Below, piece after piece: positions 15,711 through 25,767 of a stretch of DNA of 64,000 nt (position 1 is its first letter; each line of letters starts with the position of its first letter). A model generated the notes under the pieces. It saw only the letters and a program-made list of their open reading frames with translations. It was not told where the DNA came from and did no database searches. This DNA is from Flavihumibacter stibioxidans (GTDB lineage Bacteria > Bacteroidota > Bacteroidia > Chitinophagales > Chitinophagaceae): positions 243,858 through 307,857 of the forward strand of contig NZ_MBUA01000012.1 in assembly GCF_014332695.1 (NCBI RefSeq), read 5' to 3'. The position numbers and the translations under genes are program-made.

Positions 15711-17801
15711 CTATACAGTTTTGGATTGGATGGATGGTTTATCGGGCAGGATGGCTTCAGGCCTGAACAGGGTCGTCCTCGTTTCCGGTTTTGGCAGCGG
15801 GGCGGGCTTCTTACGGGTCGTATCCACCCGTTGATCGCGATGCATGAAGCGTTTGAGAACACTCGAATCCTTGGTCATCCTGAACCAGTTCACAGCCCTG
15901 GTGGAATCTGCCTTGAATTGTTCACGGATAATCCAGCCGGGCATCAGGTCCGTTCCGGCAACCCTTTCCACTTCCTTAACCCTTTCCGGCCGCAGGGTGT
16001 CATTCAGGTATTTTTCCATCATCAGCGCAGCAATCGGTCCGGCCCAGGTTCCGCCATAACCCGCATTCTCCACCACCACGGCAATGGCGATTTTTGGATT
16101 TTCCCTGGGAGCAAAACATACGAACATGGAGTTGTCTTTCAGCTTGGTCCTTTTACCATCAATGATCTTGTAGTTTTCTGCAGTACCGGTTTTTGCACAA
16201 ACATTGACGCCCGGAATCTGTGCCATCCTTGCCGTTCCGATTTCCACCACATCCTGCATGCCGGAGATTACCGCCTCATAGGCCTCATCGGAAATACCGG
16301 TCAGTGGCGCATGCTTTACGCGGTACCGGTTCATGATGGTATCCTCCGCTGTTTCATTGTCGATCTTTTCCACAAAATGCGGCGTGAAATAGTATCCTTT
16401 GTTGGCAATGATGCACATCGAGTTGGCGAGCTGCAGCGGAGTGGCGGTCATCATATCCTGGCCAATGCCCAGCGTAAGATTGGTACAGGAGCTCCAGGTA
16501 TTCCTGTACACCCTGTTGTAAACGGAACTGTCGGGAATATTGCCCCTGTCTTCACTCGGCAGGTCCACACCTACCCGCACCCCCAGGTCGAAAGCATTCA
16601 TGTATTTTTTCCACTGCTGGTATCCATTTTTTACTCCGCCGAATTTATCTGCGTCTACTGATAAACGGTAGATATGCGTAAAATAGGAGTTGCAGGAATT
16701 GGCAATGGCGAGCCGCAGATTGGCGGCATGGCCCGGATTGCTGTGGGTACATTTTACCGGCCTTGCGCATCCGTGGTATGCACCTCCGCACCCGATACCA
16801 AATGAGGGTGTGATGATCCCCTCATCCAAAGCTACCAGTGCACCCAGTGGTTTGAAGGTGGAACCGGGGGGATATTGTCCTTTGATCGCACGGTTCAGAA
16901 GGGGACTGCTGACATCCCGGAACAGGTTGTTGAAGTTTTCCTGCTTCTCCGGACCAGTCAGCATATTGGGGTCAAAATTCGGACCTGATACCATTGCCAA
17001 AATGCCCCCGGTTTTGGGCTCAATGGCCACGGCAGCGCCGACCTTTCCAGCCATAAGCTTTTCTGCCAGTTGCTGTAATTCAATATCAATGTAGGTGCGG
17101 AGATTTCGTCCCGCCACGGCAGCGGTGTCGAACTTGCCATTTTCGTAATTGCCGACCAGGCGGTTCTTGTTATCCTTGATCATGTATTCCACCCCGCGCT
17201 TACCCATCAGCACTTTTTCATAAAAGGATTCCAGCCCTGTTTTACCTACATAGTCGCCCAGCCGGTAAAACCCGCTTGAACTTTTAATATTATTCGAATC
17301 GGCTTCACCGATATAACCCATGATATGCGCCGCCGCATTGAAAGGATAGGTTCTCACGGGTCTTTCAACCAGCGCAAATCCAGGGAATTTAAAAATATTC
17401 TCTTCCAGCCTTGCATGAACAAGCGGTGGCAGCAGGTCTTCAAAAATACTGGGGCGGTAGCGGCCGTTCTTGACGATTGCCGTGATGACCCGTTTCCTGA
17501 ATTCAGCGGTATCAATTCCAAGGAGTCGGCACAGATAGCCGGTATCCACACTCCTGATCTGCGAAGGGGTTACTTCGAGATCGAACATGATGGTATTGTT
17601 CAGGATTGCCTTGCCTTTACGGTCATAAATGATCCCACGGTCGGGATATTTCACTTTCGGGTATACGGCATTGTTAAATGCCAGCTCACGGTATTTGCTG
17701 GAAAACAGTTGCAGGTTCATCAGTTGCACAATGATGACCAGGAACAACCCTGCTATGATTAGGCGTATTACAGTGGAACGCGATTGATTAAAGACAGACA
17801 T
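15711..17801 (-). CDS. mrdA: Penicillin-binding protein 2 (peptidoglycan DD-transpeptidase)
   Basis: A 696-residue class B penicillin-binding protein that cross-links side-wall peptidoglycan in the elongasome. It has one N-terminal membrane helix (residues about 11-30), the dimerisation domain with YPDRGIIYDRKG, and a transpeptidase domain. The active site is STFK with Ser314 and Lys317, then SCN in ANSCNSYFTHI and KTG in VCAKTGTAEN. The C-terminal tail is proline- and lysine-rich. It lies between mreD and rodA, as expected for the mre-mrd operon, and partners with RodA. Confidence 0.96.
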   Translation of the reverse strand: MSVFNQSRSTVIRLIIAGLFLVIIVQLMNLQLFSSKYRELAFNNAVYPKVKYPDRGIIYDRKGKAILNNTIMFDLEVTPSQIRSVDTGYLCRLLGIDTAEFRKRVITAIVKNGRYRPSIFEDLLPPLVHARLEENIFKFPGFALVERPVRTYPFNAAAHIMGYIGEADSNNIKSSSGFYRLGDYVGKTGLESFYEKVLMGKRGVEYMIKDNKNRLVGNYENGKFDTAAVAGRNLRTYIDIELQQLAEKLMAGKVGAAVAIEPKTGGILAMVSGPNFDPNMLTGPEKQENFNNLFRDVSSPLLNRAIKGQYPPGSTFKPLGALVALDEGIITPSFGIGCGGAYHGCARPVKCTHSNPGHAANLRLAIANSCNSYFTHIYRLSVDADKFGGVKNGYQQWKKYMNAFDLGVRVGVDLPSEDRGNIPDSSVYNRVYRNTWSSCTNLTLGIGQDMMTATPLQLANSMCIIANKGYYFTPHFVEKIDNETAEDTIMNRYRVKHAPLTGISDEAYEAVISGMQDVVEIGTARMAQIPGVNVCAKTGTAENYKIIDGKRTKLKDNSMFVCFAPRENPKIAIAVVVENAGYGGTWAGPIAALMMEKYLNDTLRPERVKEVERVAGTDLMPGWIIREQFKADSTRAVNWFRMTKDSSVLKRFMHRDQRVDTTRKKPAPLPKPETRTTLFRPEAILPDKPSIQSKTV

Positions 17802-17868
17802 GTGGAATGCAGAAGGCGGTATTCAGCCGGTATTTTAATTATGCGAAAATACATAAGTGCAGATACAT

Positions 17869-18402
17869 TCAGGCCGCGTTCGTCCGGTACTTCTCTTTCC
17901 TGTTGAATAACAATTCCGTTATCAGCACCAGGAAAAGACTTATGGCGGAACTGGCCGCTACCTTTCCCAGGAAATACCAGAAATTACCAAATTGCATCCA
18001 TTCCAGGAATACCAGGTAACCGTGATGCAAGAGGGTCAGCACCAGTACAAAAATGAAATAGGGCGCCCAACCCATACTGTTGATGGAAGGTGCGCCATAA
18101 CTCTGTTCCGCGCCTTCCTGCCTGATCAGCAGGTTCACCAGGAATGGCCGTACATAAGCTATCAGCACACAGGCTGCCGCATGCAGTCCGGGTGTAACGA
18201 GAAAATAATCAAGTGACAGGCCGAAAAAAAACGAAACCACCATCAGCCAGCCACGGCTCATGCTGAAGGGCAGCCAGAGGATGTACAGGAAATAGAGGTA
18301 AGGAACGATAAACCGGTGCAATGGCGGGATCTTGTGCAGGATATAAACCTGTACCAGGATGAATAATATAAACCGGATCGTATTTCTTACCAGGTTACTC
18401 AT
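17869..18402 (-). CDS. mreD: Rod shape-determining protein MreD
   Basis: A 177-residue hydrophobic protein with about five membrane helices, encoded between mreC and mrdA. MreD links MreC to the cytoskeletal and synthetic parts of the elongasome. Sequence conservation in this family is weak, so the call rests on size, helix pattern (IRFILFILVQVYILHKI, then PYLYFLYILWLPF) and position. Its start overlaps the end of mreC by eight bases, indicating translational coupling. The gap to mrdA is 67 bases. Confidence 0.88.
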   Translation of the reverse strand: MSNLVRNTIRFILFILVQVYILHKIPPLHRFIVPYLYFLYILWLPFSMSRGWLMVVSFFFGLSLDYFLVTPGLHAAACVLIAYVRPFLVNLLIRQEGAEQSYGAPSINSMGWAPYFIFVLVLTLLHHGYLVFLEWMQFGNFWYFLGKVAASSAISLFLVLITELLFNRKEKYRTNAA

Positions 18403-19249
18403 TGGTGTTTTTCGTGGCTTTTTCGAGCGTCTGCTGCTCTTCCAGTTGCTTGTTCTGAACTACGTAAACGTATTGAACCGTTGAAAAATTGGTCGCCGTT
18501 TTTAATCTCAGGTGAAAAAAGTTTGTGCTCGGATCACTCAGAACCGTGTCAACCGTGCCAATCAGGATATTTGGCGGAAAAATGGAAGACAACTCGCTGG
18601 TCAGCACTGAATCACCCTTTACCACTTTCACACTTTTCGGAATATTCCGCATCTGTACAAAACGGGGGTTCACTCCATCCCAGCTAATGGATCCGCGTTC
18701 ACCCGAGTTTTTCAGTTTACCATCCACCTTGAATTGCCGGCTGATCATGGTCATTACAGTGGCATAATTGCTGCTTTTATTTACCACGCGGCCCACAATG
18801 CCCATCGGACCAATAACCGCCATATCTTCCTTTACCCCCTGGTCAGCCCCCCGGTGCAGGGTTAAATAATTGGTTTGGGTGCTTACAAAACTGCCCACCA
18901 CCCGGGCATCGAGGTACACATATTTCTGGAAAGGCCTGAGGGAATCAACCCTGATGGAATCAACCACGATCTGGCGGGAAGTATCGGCAGACTGGTAATT
19001 GGACCGCAACATTTCCCTGAGGGCAACATTTTCCTTTACCAGGTTTTCATTGGCCTTCTTGAGTTTGAAATAATATTCCACCGTATTGTAGCGATCATTC
19101 ACCCTGCCGGTTATTTCACTGGCCACACCCAGGAAGGCGGCTTCATGGAATTTATTGTAGCGGAATAAAAACGACAATGCCAGCGCCTGTAATGCCAGGA
19201 AGAATAAAAAATTGAAATACCGCCGGATGAAAAGAAAAATATTACGCAT
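18395..19249 (-). CDS. mreC: Rod shape-determining protein MreC
   Basis: A 284-residue protein with a cytoplasmic basic tip, one membrane helix (FLFFLALQALALSFLF), a coiled-coil segment (YFKLKKANENLVKENVALRE) and a periplasmic double beta-barrel. The MreC core is seen in VYLDARVVGSFVSTQTNYLT, MAVIGPMGIVGRVVNKSSNY and SGERGSISWDG. MreC bridges MreB and PBP2 and activates the synthase. The C-terminus is Glu/Lys/Thr-rich. It lies between mreB (36 bases) and mreD (overlap). Confidence 0.95.
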   Translation of the reverse strand: MRNIFLFIRRYFNFLFFLALQALALSFLFRYNKFHEAAFLGVASEITGRVNDRYNTVEYYFKLKKANENLVKENVALREMLRSNYQSADTSRQIVVDSIRVDSLRPFQKYVYLDARVVGSFVSTQTNYLTLHRGADQGVKEDMAVIGPMGIVGRVVNKSSNYATVMTMISRQFKVDGKLKNSGERGSISWDGVNPRFVQMRNIPKSVKVVKGDSVLTSELSSIFPPNILIGTVDTVLSDPSTNFFHLRLKTATNFSTVQYVYVVQNKQLEEQQTLEKATKNTNE

Positions 19250-19285
19250 ACAACCCCTTGCCGTTTATCACCCCAGTTCTGTTTA

Positions 19286-20311
19286 TCACCTCATTACAAA
19301 AGGATACCGGTCGTAATTTTTCAACGCGATACCTGTTCCCCTCACCACGCTTTTCAGCGGATCATCTGCCACATGCACCGGCAGTTTGATCTTCTGGCTT
19401 AGGCGTTTATCGAGGCCGCGTAACAAGGCGCCACCACCCGTAATGTACAGGCCGCGGCGATAAATGTCCGCTGCCAGTTCGGGCGGGGTCGTTTCCAGGG
19501 CTTTCAGGATGGCTTCTTCTATCTTGAAAATACTTTTATCCAATGCTTCCGCGATCTCCTGGTAACTCACCATGATCTGCTTGGGGATACCGGTCACAAG
19601 GTCACGTCCGTTTACCGGGATATCATCCGGCGGATTGTCGAGGTCCTTCATGGCCGCACCAATCTGGATCTTGATCTGCTCGGCGGTTCTTTCCCCGATC
19701 AGCAAACTGTGGTAACGACGCAGGGCTTCCATGATATCTGCCGTGAATTCATCACCGGCAATCCGGATACTCTGGTCGCAAACAATGCCCGCCAGCGCAA
19801 TCACGGTGATACCTGTAGTTCCTCCACCAATATCAATGATCATGTTGCCCACCGGCTCTTCCACATCTATGCCGATTCCCAAAGCCGCAGCCATGGGCTC
19901 ATGAATGAGATAAACTTCCTTGGCACCGGCCTGCTCTGCACTGTCCCGAACCGCACGCTTTTCCACCTCCGTAATAGATGAAGGGATGCAGATCATCATG
20001 CGCCAGCTCGGCGGGAACAAAGGCTTCTTGGGATAGATCATCTTGATCATCTCCCTTATCATCAGTTCAGCCGCGTTGAAATCGGCGATCACACCGTCTT
20101 TCAGCGGACGAACGGTCCGGATGCTCTCATGTGTTTTTTCGTGCATCATCAATGCACGCTTGCCAACAGCCAGCACATTCTTCGGATTGTTACGGTCAAG
20201 CGCAACTATCGAAGGTTCGTTCACCACAATTTCATCGTTATGTATGATAAGGGTATTGGCTGTACCCAGATCCATGGCTATTTCCTGGGTAAGAAAATTG
20301 AATAATCCCAT
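19286..20311 (-). CDS. mreB: Actin-like rod shape-determining protein MreB
   Basis: A 341-residue cytoplasmic actin homologue that polymerises under the membrane and guides side-wall synthesis. The start at 20311 (MGLFNFLTQEIAMDLGTANT) fits the family; the frame extends 14 codons upstream but without conserved residues. Phosphate loops DLGTANTLI and DIGGGTTGITVIAL, and GGGALLRGLDKRLS near the end, are the actin-fold nucleotide motifs. It is the first gene of the leftward elongasome operon mreB-mreC-mreD-mrdA-rodA. Confidence 0.97.
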   Translation of the reverse strand: MGLFNFLTQEIAMDLGTANTLIIHNDEIVVNEPSIVALDRNNPKNVLAVGKRALMMHEKTHESIRTVRPLKDGVIADFNAAELMIREMIKMIYPKKPLFPPSWRMMICIPSSITEVEKRAVRDSAEQAGAKEVYLIHEPMAAALGIGIDVEEPVGNMIIDIGGGTTGITVIALAGIVCDQSIRIAGDEFTADIMEALRRYHSLLIGERTAEQIKIQIGAAMKDLDNPPDDIPVNGRDLVTGIPKQIMVSYQEIAEALDKSIFKIEEAILKALETTPPELAADIYRRGLYITGGGALLRGLDKRLSQKIKLPVHVADDPLKSVVRGTGIALKNYDRYPFVMR

Positions 20312-20498
20312 TTTTTTGAGGTCAGATTTTTGATCAGGATATAATGACAGCAAATTTGATGCAAATAATCCGATAAATCAAAGCGTCACCTGTTGATTAT
20401 CACTATTTTTTCCACAAATCGCCAACTTTTGTTAAAGCGAACTTGCCGAAATTTATCACCGGAAGGTCATCCTCACCAAACCATCATCAAAACCCCGT

Positions 20499-21701
20499 AT
20501 GCAAAAACAGCGCCCGCTGATCAGCCGCACAGTCTGGATCCTTTCCCTGGTAAGCCTCTTCGCCGATTTTGCAAGTGAAATGCTTTACCCGGTGGTACCC
20601 GTTTACCTGAAGGAAATCGGATTCTCCATAGCACTGATCGGAATACTGGAAGGCTTCGCGGAATTTGTGGTGGGACTGTCAAAAGGGTTTTTCGGCAAGC
20701 TGTCTGATGATACCGGGCGCAGGCTTCCTTTTATCCGCTGGGGATATGCGCTCAGCGCGATGTCAAAACCGATGATGGCGATCTTCACCTGGCCGGCCTG
20801 GATCTTCCTGGCGCGCAGCACCGACCGCATGGGTAAGGGACTTCGTACCGCTGCGCGGGATGCCCTGCTGGCGGCCGAATCAACCCATGGGAACCGCGGC
20901 CGCATCTTCAGTTTCCACCGCGGCTGGGATACGGTGGGCGCCGTACTGGGCCCCTTATTTGCCCTTGCTTTCCTGCAATGGTTCCCTGGTCAATACAGGA
21001 GCCTGTTTTTCTGGGCCCTTGTTCCGGGTGTCGTTTCCATTGCCCTGCTCTTCCTGCTCCGCGAAAAACCAGCCGCCACGCAGCCCGCAGCCCACAGGGT
21101 TCCATTCTCACCCTTTTCCTACCTGTCCTACTGGAAACAATCCTCACCGGAATACCGCCACCTGCTCAGGGGGCTCCTGCTGTTTGCCCTGGGCAACAGC
21201 TCAGATGCCTTCCTCCTGCTGCAGGCCAAAGCCATCACCGGCAGTGATTCCATCACCATCGGTGCCTATATTTTTTACAATATCGTGTACGCGCTGAGCG
21301 CCTATCCAATGGGCATCCTGGCCGATCGCTGGGGCATGAAAAAGACCCTTGTTTCCGGCTTGCTGATATTCGTGGCCGTTTACACCGGTTTCGCTTTCAA
21401 TACAAGCATTGCCGGGGTTTTTATCCTTTTCTTTCTCTATGGAATTTATGCAGCCGCCACGGAAGGCATTTCAAAAGCATGGATCGCCAACCTGGCTCCT
21501 GCTGAAAAAAGAGGTACGGCCATCGGTTTCTATACCTCCTGGCAGAGCATCTGCACACTGGTTTCCAGTTCGGCAGCGGGGCTGATCTGGACGGCCGGGG
21601 GACATACTTTCATGTTTTTGTCTGCCGCGGCACTGACGCTGATTTCACTGGGCTGGCTGGTCACCGGTAAAATCGGTAAAAGACCGATGCCGGAAGGGTA
21701 G
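20499..21701 (+). CDS. MFS transporter
   Basis: A 400-residue inner-membrane protein with about twelve hydrophobic helices. The MFS loop motif is seen in GFFGKLSDDTGRRLPFIRWG, and a second copy in MGILADRWGMKKTLVSGLL. The stretch RSTDRMGKGLRTAARDALLA is typical of a subfamily of uncharacterised bacterial exporters. It stands alone, divergent from mreB and converging with the fucosidase gene. The substrate cannot be told; drug or metabolite export is possible. Confidence 0.88.
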   Translation: MQKQRPLISRTVWILSLVSLFADFASEMLYPVVPVYLKEIGFSIALIGILEGFAEFVVGLSKGFFGKLSDDTGRRLPFIRWGYALSAMSKPMMAIFTWPAWIFLARSTDRMGKGLRTAARDALLAAESTHGNRGRIFSFHRGWDTVGAVLGPLFALAFLQWFPGQYRSLFFWALVPGVVSIALLFLLREKPAATQPAAHRVPFSPFSYLSYWKQSSPEYRHLLRGLLLFALGNSSDAFLLLQAKAITGSDSITIGAYIFYNIVYALSAYPMGILADRWGMKKTLVSGLLIFVAVYTGFAFNTSIAGVFILFFLYGIYAAATEGISKAWIANLAPAEKRGTAIGFYTSWQSICTLVSSSAAGLIWTAGGHTFMFLSAAALTLISLGWLVTGKIGKRPMPEG

Positions 21702-21720
21702 ATTGATTTCAACTGCCTGC

Positions 21721-23115
21721 TTACAATCCTCCGTGCCCCGCATACAAACTGATGGGCTTATCCAGTTCAATGGCCAACACCGACATATATGGGTCCTGCA
21801 CACTGGATGGGATGTCAATGAAAACCAGTCCGGGCACCTGGCTCCAGGAAATCTTGCCAACAATTTTATGCGTCAGTGTTTCCCCGGTTCCAACCACCCT
21901 GATCTTTTTAATGGCATTCTTCAAACCCTTTACCACAACCGGGCCTGATGGTTTTCCGCTGAGGAAAAGATAGAGCGTTGTGGAGTCTTTTGAGAGGGTG
22001 GAGGGACCGTAATAATGCCCCTGCGGCAATCCGCCGACGGTTCCGAATATTGCTTCCCCGTGTTTTTTATTCCATTTACCGAGTTCTTTCAGGACAGTTA
22101 CCTGTTCCCGGGGTATGGTTCCATCTTCCATGGGCCCGATATCCAGCAACAGGTTTCCTCCACTTCCTACAGCATCCGCAAAAATGGAAATGATTTCAGC
22201 GGGTGTTTTCCAGTTGGTATCGGCATGCTGGAAACCCCAGTTGTTATTGATGGTCATGCACAGTTCCCACCATTTTCCTTTGGGGCGGGTGATGGGTGTA
22301 TTCTGTTCGGGAGTATCATAATCGCCATAGCCCTGGAGGCGTGCATTGATAATGGCTTCAGGCTTTTGTTGAAGGATCATGGACCTGATGCCTGGCGCAT
22401 CCCATTCTTTTGCCGAATGTTCCCAGTCACCGTCAAACCACCACAGGTCGGGCCTGAACTGCCGGCTGATCTCGCTGATCTGTGCATTGTTGAAATTAAC
22501 AAAGCGCTGCCAGCGTGCCGGGTCGTTTTCAATTTTATACCTGCTGCTGTCTTTCAGGAAGCCCGGGTAATCCTTGTGCGACCAGTCGATCAGGGAAAAG
22601 TAAGCCCCCCGCCTGATGCTATATTTATCCAGCGCCCGGAAAAAAGGTGTCAGGATATCCCTTTTGGCCGGAGTATGTTTCACTACCTGGTAATGATCCT
22701 GACTGGTGGGCCAGAGTGCCACTCCATCGTGGTGTTTGGTGGTGATCACCGCATAGCGGGCACCACTTTCACTGATCAGTGCCGCCCAATGTTCAGGGTC
22801 GTATTTGGCGGCAGTAAACCCCTTTAACTGCTTCATATAGTCGGCGTAACTGATCTTCCTGTTGTGGAAGCTCCAGCTTTCATCCACCCCGTTTACCGCG
22901 TAAATGCCATAGTGGATAAAAATGCCCAGTTTGGCATCGGCAAACCACTGCATTTTTGCAGTATCTGCACCCGGTTGTTGCCGGCGTTCTTCCATGCCCG
23001 TTATGCCGGTCTGTGCAATGGAATGGTTCGCCATTATTATTGATAAACCAAAGAATACTTGATGACTGTTCCGCCGTAAATGGACGAAAAAACACTTTAT
23101 AAAATTAGCAGGCAT
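21721..23115 (-). CDS. Alpha-L-fucosidase, glycoside hydrolase family 29
   Basis: A 464-residue secreted hydrolase that releases alpha-linked L-fucose. The start at 23115 (MPANFIKCFF) gives a signal peptide ending in SIAQ at about residue 34. The longer frame to 23253 would run into the tryptophan dioxygenase gene. GH29 patterns are clear: WFADAKLGIFIHYGIYAVNG, YAVITTKHHDGVALW, and the nucleophile aspartate in DLWWFDGDWEH. NLLLDIGPMEDGTI and a C-terminal beta domain follow. It probably acts in the periplasm or outside the cell on host or algal glycans. No other carbohydrate genes are adjacent. Confidence 0.93.
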   Translation of the reverse strand: MPANFIKCFFVHLRRNSHQVFFGLSIIMANHSIAQTGITGMEERRQQPGADTAKMQWFADAKLGIFIHYGIYAVNGVDESWSFHNRKISYADYMKQLKGFTAAKYDPEHWAALISESGARYAVITTKHHDGVALWPTSQDHYQVVKHTPAKRDILTPFFRALDKYSIRRGAYFSLIDWSHKDYPGFLKDSSRYKIENDPARWQRFVNFNNAQISEISRQFRPDLWWFDGDWEHSAKEWDAPGIRSMILQQKPEAIINARLQGYGDYDTPEQNTPITRPKGKWWELCMTINNNWGFQHADTNWKTPAEIISIFADAVGSGGNLLLDIGPMEDGTIPREQVTVLKELGKWNKKHGEAIFGTVGGLPQGHYYGPSTLSKDSTTLYLFLSGKPSGPVVVKGLKNAIKKIRVVGTGETLTHKIVGKISWSQVPGLVFIDIPSSVQDPYMSVLAIELDKPISLYAGHGGL

Positions 23116-23239
23116 TGGGACTGTATTTGATTTCGCCGGTAAAAGGGAATCCGGAACCAGCAAATTAAATATCCTTCTTATCGGGGCAATACTGAGAAAG
23201 CTAATTTTCCTACTGAATTTTAACCTAAGTCCGGCGGAT

Positions 23240-24262
23240 TCAATAACCGGCACTAAAGCCCAGCTTCATTTCCATTTGTCGGTCCAGCACCGGCAGCCTG
23301 CGCCGCTCAACCAGGTAGCTTGTCAGCTGTGCAATTTCCTTAAAGATATAATGCTTATCCACTGCGCCCTTCAGGTAGTCCTTACCGGTACTGCCGCCGG
23401 TACCAACCCTGGCACCGATCATACGGTGAACCATGTTCATGTGCCGGTAACGCCAGGTGCTGAGTTGCTCATCGATTTCAAGCAGCACATTCAACAACTG
23501 GAAAGGTAGCTGAAGGATGGGATACCCCCTGTACAGCATGATAAACAACGCGGCCCTGCATGCTTTGGGAGAAAGTTGCCTGCTGGTTCCTTGTGCAGAA
23601 TCCTCCCCGGCCGAACCAGCAGCAGCCCCGAATACTTTTTCAAATCCCTGGAGATTATTCCTTTCATTTTCGTTCAGGCTTGCCCGGTAGACAGAAGTAT
23701 ATTCTTCAAACCATCCGGCTGCCTGGTCAAGAAAGGGCATCCGCTCCAGCCACTGGTTCACCAAACTGATCAGGGGCTGTTTTGCTTCAACGCTTTTGAT
23801 CAGGTCGATCTGCTCCTGCCTCAACTGGGAGATATAGTATTCCTGTCCGTACCTTTGTTCGTATTGCAGTCCCAGCCTGGCTTCCAGCGCCTTGAACTGC
23901 CAGCTCTGAAAGCCCGATGCCGGTCTCAGCATATCCCTGAAGTCAAGAAAATCCATGGGCGTCATGGTTTCCATAATATCGATCTGCTGTACCAGCACCT
24001 TCAGTATGGTAACGCTGCGCTGTAACCGATGCACTACTGTCTGCAATTCGGGCGAATTATCATTCAATGCCGGTTGCTGCATGATCCCGTTCACCGATTC
24101 CACCTCATACATGATCTGCTTGAACCACAGTTCATAGGCCTGGTGAATGATGATGAACAGCATCTCATCGTGCGCAGGCAGGTTGTTGAGTTCACTCTCA
24201 GGCTGCTGGGCATTCAGGATCTTTTCCAGCTGCAGGTAATCGGAATAGTGGACAGCCTTCAT
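23240..24262 (-). CDS. kynA: Tryptophan 2,3-dioxygenase
   Basis: A 340-residue heme enzyme that opens the indole ring of tryptophan to N-formylkynurenine. Family patterns are AHDEMLFIIIHQAYELWFKQ near residue 35, MTPMDFLDFRDMLRPASGFQ, and RHMNMVHRMIGARVGTGGST, where GTGGS marks the substrate site. The length is between the short bacterial and longer eukaryotic forms. Its neighbours, the fucosidase and purD, are unrelated. Kynurenine products can lead to quinolinate, the substrate of NadC, encoded 7.5 kb away; this link is only metabolic. Confidence 0.95.
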   Translation of the reverse strand: MKAVHYSDYLQLEKILNAQQPESELNNLPAHDEMLFIIIHQAYELWFKQIMYEVESVNGIMQQPALNDNSPELQTVVHRLQRSVTILKVLVQQIDIMETMTPMDFLDFRDMLRPASGFQSWQFKALEARLGLQYEQRYGQEYYISQLRQEQIDLIKSVEAKQPLISLVNQWLERMPFLDQAAGWFEEYTSVYRASLNENERNNLQGFEKVFGAAAGSAGEDSAQGTSRQLSPKACRAALFIMLYRGYPILQLPFQLLNVLLEIDEQLSTWRYRHMNMVHRMIGARVGTGGSTGKDYLKGAVDKHYIFKEIAQLTSYLVERRRLPVLDRQMEMKLGFSAGY

Positions 24263-24299
24263 ATAATGTAGTGTTTACCGATATTGTAAAAAAAATCTC

Positions 24300-25613
24300 T
24301 TACTGGAACTCATACCCGATATCCTTCCTGAAGTACATGCCTTCAAAGGAAATTCCGGCCAGCACTTTTTTCGACTTCGCCACCGCATCCTGCACACTGC
24401 TTCCATAGGATGTTACACAAAGTACGCGTCCGCCGCTGGTAACAACCCTGCCATCTTTCACAGCTGTTCCGGCATGAAACAAGAGCGACTCACCCGGGAT
24501 GGCAAGATCCAATCCAGAGATGGGCTTTCCTTTTTCATAATCACCGGGGTATCCGCCGCTCACTGCCATAACGGTGCAGGCTACCCGTGGATCATGCACC
24601 ACGGTGATCTTATCCAGTTCCTGGCGCGCGGTTGCCAGCAGTATCTCAACCAGGTCGTTCTGCAGCCGGGGCATCACCACTTCCGTTTCAGGATCGCCCA
24701 TCCGGCAATTGTATTCAATCACATAGGGTTCATCATCCACCTTGATCAGGCCAATGAACACAAAACCTTTATAGTCGATACGCTCTTCCTGCAATCCGGC
24801 CACCGTTGGTCTCACAACCCTTTCAATCACTTTCTCCATAAATTCCGGGCTGGCAAACGGAACCGGGCTAACTGCCCCCATGCCCCCGGTATTCAGACCG
24901 CTGTCACCTTCACCAATACGTTTATAGTCTTTTGCATCCGGCAACAGGAGGTAATTCTTGCCGTCGGTCAATACGAAAGAGCTCATTTCGATGCCCGATA
25001 AAAACGCTTCGATCACCACTTTCTTCGAAGCCTCACCAAACTTGGCCGCTTTGATCATCTGCTCAAACTCAGCCAGGGCTTCTTCCCGGTCGTTCAGGAT
25101 CAGAACCCCTTTGCCCGCTGCCAGTCCGTCTGCCTTCAACACTATCGGTAATGCATGTTGCTGTATATAAGCCACTCCTTCTTCATAATTGTCCGCATCA
25201 AATTCCCTGTAAGCCGCAGTGGGGATGCCATGGCGGTCCATAAATGCTTTCGCAAAAGCCTTTGAACCTTCCAGTTGTGCTCCATATTGGGACGGGCCGA
25301 TCACGGGCATCTCTGTCAAACCCGATCTGGCAGCCAGTTCAGCTCCCAGTTTCACAGGGTTTGCCCTGAAATAATCCACCACGCCTTTTACCAGGGGCTC
25401 CTCCGGACCTACCAGTATCAGACCAATCTGCTGGTCGAGGCAAAACTGGCGGATTGCCGGAAAATCGGTTATGGACATATTTACATTGGTTCCGCAGGAA
25501 CCAGTTCCGGCATTTCCGGGTGCAATAAACAACTGGTCACACAAGGGGCTTTGCGACATTTTCCATGCCAGCGCATGCTCTCGTCCACCTGATCCGAGTA
25601 AAAGAATATTCAT
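24300..25613 (-). CDS. purD: Phosphoribosylamine-glycine ligase
   Basis: A 437-residue ATP-grasp enzyme for the second step of purine synthesis, joining glycine to phosphoribosylamine. It starts MNILLLGSGGREHALAWKMS, the classic PurD N-terminus. The ATP-grasp core is at KAFMDRHGIPTA, VLKADGLAAGKGVLIL and EYNCRMGDPETEVVMPRL. Length is standard. It is followed at 37 bases by the tryptophan dioxygenase gene and is divergent from the POT transporters. Confidence 0.97.
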   Translation of the reverse strand: MNILLLGSGGREHALAWKMSQSPLCDQLFIAPGNAGTGSCGTNVNMSITDFPAIRQFCLDQQIGLILVGPEEPLVKGVVDYFRANPVKLGAELAARSGLTEMPVIGPSQYGAQLEGSKAFAKAFMDRHGIPTAAYREFDADNYEEGVAYIQQHALPIVLKADGLAAGKGVLILNDREEALAEFEQMIKAAKFGEASKKVVIEAFLSGIEMSSFVLTDGKNYLLLPDAKDYKRIGEGDSGLNTGGMGAVSPVPFASPEFMEKVIERVVRPTVAGLQEERIDYKGFVFIGLIKVDDEPYVIEYNCRMGDPETEVVMPRLQNDLVEILLATARQELDKITVVHDPRVACTVMAVSGGYPGDYEKGKPISGLDLAIPGESLLFHAGTAVKDGRVVTSGGRVLCVTSYGSSVQDAVAKSKKVLAGISFEGMYFRKDIGYEFQ

Positions 25614-25767
25614 GACGATTGTTTCAAATATGAATGACGGGAATCAAATAATCAGGTTGCGAAAATAGAGAAATGCCCGCAAAGCCCGCCGCGGATGCTG
25701 CTATATCAATTTAATCCTTATTTTCCCCCTTTAAACTAAAAGCTAACACATAAATATTGAACCACCC

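Noticed and set aside
15597-16661. Long plus-strand open frame opposite PBP2
   Set aside because: It is the shadow of the mrdA and rodA coding strands. The minus-strand proteins have all family motifs, and this frame has none.
22015-22827. A 270-residue plus-strand frame opposite the fucosidase
   Set aside because: Antisense shadow of a clear GH29 gene; no recognisable domain.
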